NCBI GenBank assembly: GCA_963969595.1
Contig: OZ018414.1
Location: 13,995,660 to 14,059,659 of the forward strand
Source: Neckera pumila
Taxonomy: Eukaryota; Streptophyta; Bryopsida; Hypnales; Neckeraceae
Length of the DNA stretch: 64,000 bases
Reading direction: 5' to 3'
Positions 60,127 to 64,000 of the stretch are shown in pieces; the stretch's first letter is position 1, and every line of letters begins with the position of its first letter. The translations under genes and the position numbers were made by a program. The notes beneath the pieces were generated by a model. That model saw only the letters and a program-made list of their open reading frames with translations, was not told the origin of the DNA and did not search any database.

Positions 60127-61285
60127 GAAGGGATTTTTCTCTTGAGATTTTCAAACATCCTCTCTAAAATTTGTCCACAATTTTTTATTAGAGGCTCAAA
60201 ATCTCAAGAATATTTGTGGAGATGAAACTTAACTTGATTTCCCAACTTTTTTTAGTTCAAAAAGTTTTGATAAAAGTTATTCTTTTGTGCCCAAATTGGA
60301 GGTCTAAAGTTGTACTCCCCTCCGTCCCAAAATGATCTTCATGTTGGCCTTCATTTTTGTCCCAAAATGATCTTCCTGTTGCACTTTGTGAGTTGCAAAC
60401 TGGTCAAATTTAACTTCTAGTTATTCTCGTGGACTAGCAAAACAACTCCAAGTGGTAGTTTCCCCTCCATCCATGCAGTCACCAATCAAAAGACAAATAA
60501 AATGGTTGAAGGGATCAATAAACACTTTTTGTTTTTCTTTTTGCATCTCTCTGAATATTGCCTAATTGAAAGAGATGAAGTTTTGGGAGGCAAAATAAAA
60601 GTCTACATATGGTCTTTGGCTTATACTAATTACCCACAAAATGATGAATTCACACTCAACAATTAAATAACCACTAGTGATCCTTGAAAATATCCAAGAA
60701 ATTCCACTTTCAAATAATCCAAAACTACACTTTAAAAAGGGCTTCAAAACCCAAAGTTTCATGGACACCAAGAGTGCACCAAAGTCCACATATAGTGCAA
60801 AATGGCCTTTAAAAATGTTATTTTTAGCCTTAATCCGGAACATTTTGTCTAACACGAAGATCCTTTTGGGACGGAGGTAGTACTTTAATCACAATTCCTA
60901 ATTTTGACTTAACTATGAGCGGTTGAAAAAATACAAATTCTAACTTACAAATCTCACATGGATTGTTCTACCTCCTACCACCATGTGTATATAAAGAGCT
61001 TCTTGTCTCTATTGAAAACCCAAAATAAGTTATTGATGGAAAATGGTTAGATTACATTGATATAATACTCAATGGATTTTTTGGTATTTTGGCAAACTAT
61101 CTATCTTCATAATTATTTGTTGTTTGTATATTTGGTCCTAGAATTAGCAAAAAAATAGAGCACACCATAAATGTACTACTCTGATCTTAGTACTAAAGCT
61201 TACATTAATAATATATGGATGAAATTTGTGGATGAGGACTGGAGAGTAAAAGGCAGTCTCTCTAAATGTTAATGAATGTTATATT
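59565..61285. repeat. Large palindrome, arms about 0.55 kb
   Basis: 59565-60125 pairs with the reverse complement of 60130-61285 apart from one 0.57-kb interruption in the right arm. Matching landmarks include TTTCATCCATATATTATTAA, AATTAGGAATTGTG, GGTAGAACAATCCATG-type and AGATTTTTGAGCCTC blocks. Mismatches are scattered, at roughly 5-10% by eye. The centre is near 60128. Confidence 0.85.
60315..60880. mobile_element. Stowaway-like element (566 bp) with TA target duplication
   Basis: Ends CTCCCCTCCGTCCCAAAATG and, inverted, CTACCTCCGTCCCAAAAGGA are the Stowaway (Tc1/mariner) terminus. They are flanked by TA at 60313-60314 and 60881-60882. The left arm of the surrounding palindrome shows the undisrupted site (AAAGTATAATTTTAGACC, one TA). 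No transposase. Confidence 0.9.
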
Positions 61286-62378
61286 GTCTTATCCCAATTT
61301 CACATTTTAATTTAATATATGACTTGTACACAATAATGTGCAATTCTATATCCTTTGTTTTAAACTATTTACTTAATAGTGGGTTGTAGTGCCTAGCTTT
61401 ATCATCTCTTACCTTTTCAATGGTATCGTTTCATAGTTTACCTTGCCATCATTCCGGTGCCTTTTCAACTTTATACTTTGTAACCTACTATTCTTTAATC
61501 TCCTTCAACCTTAATTTCCAAAATCAAAGAAAGTAGACATTCTAAGTTGTCTTTGAGTTTGTTTCTTGAAAAAAATAACCAACAATCCTATGAAGTACAC
61601 ATCTTGCCATGTAAACTATAGATTCTTCCTTACATAGTGTACTATATAATTTTTACTGCCATTGAGTTTGAAGGGAAAATGAACAATATTCAAACATAGC
61701 ACATTTTACTATAACAAAGTGCATTGCATGCCATTTTAATCAGAAAAAAAAGTACCACATTGTCAGTACTTAATCAATTTAGGACCTTTTCATATAATCT
61801 CATCCAAACATTTTGAATCTTACAACTTAAGAGCCCAAAATGCTCAAGATTATTATTGACTTCTGAATGTTATGATTCAATAATGTTCCATAAAATGATG
61901 CATTAGAGAAGTGTTTCCTTCTACAATTTTTTGTGCATTTAGAATTCTTTGTCATATATTTATATAAGATTGTTGTGACTTAAGAAAGTACAATAAAACT
62001 TTATATAGAGTGAATTTTTTTGGATAAGTTATTTTCTAACATATTTTAACAACAAAAGATATCATGTGAGAAAATATAATATTAAATAGGCCTTGATTCA
62101 TTTAGGTTTTCTCAACATACTTATTACCTTAACTATTTTGATATTTATGAATTTCTTCACAATAGAAAAAATGGTTTTTTGAAGTTTCTATTGAGACATC
62201 ACCTTTGGTGTAAATAATATATAGGTGTATTTTTGAAATGCAATTATTTGTATGTTTGAAAGTTAAATCTCAAGAAAACTCAAAACAAGGTTTGATGTTT
62301 ACACGTAATCAATTTTTCTGTAGGCTTATACCCAAAACAAAAGTAAGATAATTTGAAGGGAAAAATTGATCTTCTACA
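61286..62378. other. AT-rich intergenic DNA
   Basis: No gene or clear repeat was recognised. Confidence 0.5.
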
Positions 62379-63310
62379 ATGATTTCTACTAGATGGAACT
62401 TGGCCTTTGGACCTGTCATTATACTAATAGGTGTTGGTGCAGTAGTAGTTGGCACCACTATTGGCTTTGAGGTGAATTAATATGCCAAAAAACTTTAAAC
62501 ATGCATGTACAATGCAATGCTAAATGTTATCAATTGCCATGACAATATATAGCATTCTAGACATGAGGTCCTACTACCTTTTTGCACAATCCTAATTCCA
62601 AAAAAAATAGGGATTCCAAATATTTTGATCCTTTGACATCTTTTATCTTTGATTCACATCTTTAATATCTTGGAATATTTAATTTGAGAAAAAAACCCGC
62701 TAACATCAATCACTCCTAAGCCTTTAGATTCATACTTGTGAGCAAGTAAAATAATCATGTAGTTGCTCACTATATATTCTTAAGCATATCATATGAATTC
62801 CACTCATATATACTTATCCTATTTTTTTAAATATATTTTTTGAAGACCATGAAAGACTCAAGTTGAATCATTGTTCACCAAAATTCCTAAAAAAAATATT
62901 TTGTTAATTAGAGCATTGGTAACATCAATTCAAAAATCTATGACAAGTGTAGATAGGGCACACAATTGAAAAAAAAGACAATAAGTTAGGTACACCTACT
63001 ATTCAGGATCAAACAATTGTACACAGAAATTTAGGATTTGGGAATTGTTTATTTTTACTTGTGAAATTGTTTATAATCTTTCTCTATCTTATGGCTTGCA
63101 GAAATACATGGGCACCTTTGGAGTAAGGAGCAAAGGAGGATCAGTACGTTTGGAATCTCTATTCATTGTTTGCATTATTGGAATGCTTAGAAGTTCATGA
63201 TCAGAAATTAGTTTTAATTAACCCCCCTATAGTTGCAGGTGTCCCCTTGGGCACGTTCCTATGATCTCAATTTTTGGCGTGATTTTTTGAAACTTTGTTT
63301 TGCAAGATAG
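62379..63310 (+). CDS. Candidate 68-aa single-pass membrane protein, 3 small exons
   Basis: Candidate exons 62379-62471, 63102-63143 and 63239-63310 all join in phase 0 with good signals: donors GAG/GTGAAT and TCA/GTACGT, acceptors CTTGCAG and GTTGCAG. They give a 68-residue protein. The N-terminus has one hydrophobic helix (NLAFGPVIILIGVGAVVVGT). A polar middle follows (KYMGTFGVRSKGGS), then an aromatic tail (SPWARSYDLNFWRDFLKLCF). I recognise no family. The flanks are AT-rich and exon 2 is only 42 nt, so chance or a relic of a longer gene (an acceptor TACTAG precedes 62392) are alternatives. Confidence 0.4.
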
Positions 63311-64000
63311 AAAAATATATTAGTTTTTTAGGAATATAATTTATATTTCAATTAGTGCCTAAAAAAAAAATACCACCCTAAGCTCAAAACGGAATTCATT
63401 GGTCACAAAAAAAAATTGGAAAAAAAGTTTTGAATTTAGTTTCTTATCATAGACTATATTTTTTTCTGGATGAAAAGCTTTGATTTGTTCATTTGGATTA
63501 GTGATGTGTAAGTTATGGAGTTTCTTAAATTGGAGATGATTACCAATTTGATGTGGGATAAATCTAAACTTGTGTGGTGGCATGAATGTGCAGAGACCTT
63601 GCCCCTAAATATAAAAATGAAGACACTTCTTATAGAATATTTGGAACAAATGTAAACTTAGTAGGAGAACCCATTCCTCCACTAATCATTCATGAATTAA
63701 TGAGATTATAATGGATGAATTTGTAGGGGCCAGATTCAAAGTTTCTAGTGACAAGAATGGAATGACCACAATATAAACATCTACTTCGTACCTTTTAGAT
63801 ATCAAGCTATCCTATTTAATCTATAATGACCACAATATAAACATCTACTTCGTACCTTTTAGATGTCAAGCTATCCTATTTAATCGATTATCACTACAAA
63901 TGTTTATATCGTTTGTTTGAAAATATTCTAATGATTCTTTTGGACAAATTTTACATCAATTCTAAAAGCAACCTCAAACACAAAGGTAAATTTTACTTTC
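63311..64000. other. AT-rich DNA to window edge
   Basis: It contains one tandem duplication, listed separately. The minus-strand ORF at 63359-63583 has no motif. Confidence 0.5.
63761..63888 (+). repeat. Recent 64-bp tandem duplication
   Basis: AATGACCACAATATAAACAT at 63761 recurs at 63825, with the following TCTACTTCGTACC and AAGCTATCCTATTTAATC identical in both copies. Only one or two substitutions separate them, so the duplication is young. Confidence 0.95.

Overview
This window is nuclear DNA of a land plant. Spliceosomal GT-AG introns with plant-type exon sizes, an organelle-targeting gene content, telo-box motifs and plant transposon ends (CACTACAAG for CACTA, CTCCCTCCGTCCC for Stowaway) all point that way. 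The lineage cannot be fixed from the window. The AT-rich, repeat-heavy intergenic DNA and the types of LINE and Ty3/gypsy remnants would fit a non-seed plant, but that is inference. Gene islands are GC-richer than the surroundings.

Layout. 0.5-1.3 kb has a pair of in-frame small ORFs of unknown nature. 3.1-7.5 kb (+) is an unrecognised, probably organellar membrane-associated protein with 10 coding exons and 625 aa; one intron appears to be GC-AG. 13.9-19.1 kb (+) encodes a 1283-aa splicing-factor-like protein with a filamin-type repeat, a muscleblind-like CCCH finger, a degenerate RRM and a long RS/acidic-basic tail (4 exons). 20-43 kb is gene-poor and AT-rich. It holds MITEs, a decayed Ty3/gypsy pol, an 18S rRNA fragment, microsatellites and duplications. 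43.4-48.3 kb (+) is GLE1, the mRNA export/DEAD-box activator (13 exons, 682 aa). 49.0-50.0 kb is a LINE 3' end with a 5' inversion and a 13-bp target duplication. 51.6-52.7 kb (+) is a glutaredoxin-like (DUF836) protein. 54.7-57.5 kb (-) is a three-exon twin-CX9C CMC1-type COX assembly protein of 89 aa, whose introns carry a tandem array and a transposon-like insertion. 62.4-63.3 kb (+) may encode a 68-aa membrane protein in three small exons.

The exon models were built by hand from splice sites and reading-frame phase. Each sums to a multiple of three, but none has been checked against transcripts. The genes do not form a functional cluster; they are ordinary housekeeping functions (RNA processing and export, redox, COX assembly).

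The most unusual feature is a dispersed family of elements that start TTAACCCCTAAAG and end in the inverted sequence CTTTAGGGGTTAA. At least seven complete copies of 0.23-2.0 kb are present, two of them abutting, one carrying a nested CACTA MITE and one inside the CMC1 intron. Their TTAA boundaries and CCC...GGG ends resemble piggyBac-type elements, but no transposase is visible. Second is a 0.55-kb-arm palindrome at 59.6-61.3 kb, one arm of which is broken by a Stowaway-like element; the intact arm serves as the empty site.
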